Part shown: one piece after another, positions 63,978-64,000 of the stretch
Numbering within the stretch: position 1 is the stretch's first letter
Layout of the letters: each line of letters starts with the position of its first letter
Source of the DNA: Metabacillus arenae
GTDB taxonomy: Bacteria; Bacillota; Bacilli; Bacillales; Bacillaceae
Direction of reading: 5' to 3'
DNA: 64,000 nt
NCBI RefSeq assembly: GCF_014773385.1
Contig: NZ_JACXAI010000002.1
Span: forward strand, 245,054-309,053
Position numbers and translations under genes: made by a program
Notes under the pieces: generated by a model
Told to the model about the DNA's origin: nothing
Database searches by the model: none
Seen by the model: only the letters and a program-made list of their open reading frames with translations

Positions 63978-64000
63978 TTCATTAAGTTTTTGATCGTTCT

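Noticed and set aside
1..64000. tRNA or rRNA genes
   Set aside because: I found no cloverleaf or rRNA-like sequence by eye.

Overview
The window is a large SPbeta-like prophage (about 1-54,800) joined to a host chromosomal arm (about 54,800-64,000). The host is a spore-forming Bacillaceae member. It carries the lysine 2,3-aminomutase/CoA-transferase locus (yodT-yodS-yodR-yodQ-yodP-kamR-kamA, all on the minus strand) and a small YjcZ-type sporulation peptide gene. A sigma-54 activator lies between yodP and kamA. B. subtilis lacks it, whereas the kam locus described in B. thuringiensis has one, and two hairpin-rich intergenic repeats look like those of other Bacillus-like genera. So the host is probably not B. 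subtilis; I cannot name the species. The left edge of the window is inside the prophage, so the far phage-host junction and the 3' half of kamA are not visible.

Phage layout. 1-1.2 kb: end of a phosphoesterase gene and small acidic proteins. 1.2-9.4 kb: packaging and head genes (zinc-finger protein in the small-terminase position, large terminase, portal, protease/scaffold, decoration protein, major capsid protein). 9.4-13.5 kb: connector/neck genes and the tail tube gene. 13.5-20.1 kb: tail-assembly genes interleaved with separately terminated accessory units: a 222-aa orphan, a tyrosine recombinase, a beta-helix protein, and a four-gene cassette with its own ribbon-helix-helix regulator. 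20.1-31.1 kb: a tape measure protein with lytic transglycosylase and M23 peptidase domains, distal tail protein, and tail-associated protein. 31.1-36.9 kb: receptor-binding proteins. 36.9-38.2 kb: a minus-strand polysaccharide polymerase gene. 38.3-40.3 kb: a regulator/tyrosine-recombinase pair and an orphan. 40.4-44.3 kb: tail spike and lysis genes. 44.5-52.7 kb: two very large tail proteins and an acyltransferase. 52.8-54.8 kb: an XRE regulator and the serine integrase at the junction.

Three virion genes (large terminase, tail tube, tape measure) are each split by what I read as a group I intron. Each has a 5' exon ending in U, an intron ending in G, an in-frame spliced product, and a P2-like hairpin with a GNRA loop just after the guide sequence. 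Only the terminase intron carries a homing endonuclease (GIY-YIG).

The prophage sits inside kamA. The remaining reading frame ends just before the PLP-lysine segment, so the encoded aminomutase should be inactive unless the phage excises. Because this locus is under mother-cell sporulation control in relatives, the arrangement resembles the skin/sigK and SPbeta/spsM cases of gene reconstitution by excision.

Other notable content: a structured element of about 95 nt in three copies (40.4, 44.5 and 52.7 kb) bracketing the variable tail/lysis modules; predicted surface-polysaccharide-modifying genes next to a large set of carbohydrate-type tail spikes; symmetrical operators in the moron cassette; and repeated palindromes that are candidate KamR binding sites near a sigma-54 promoter for kamA.
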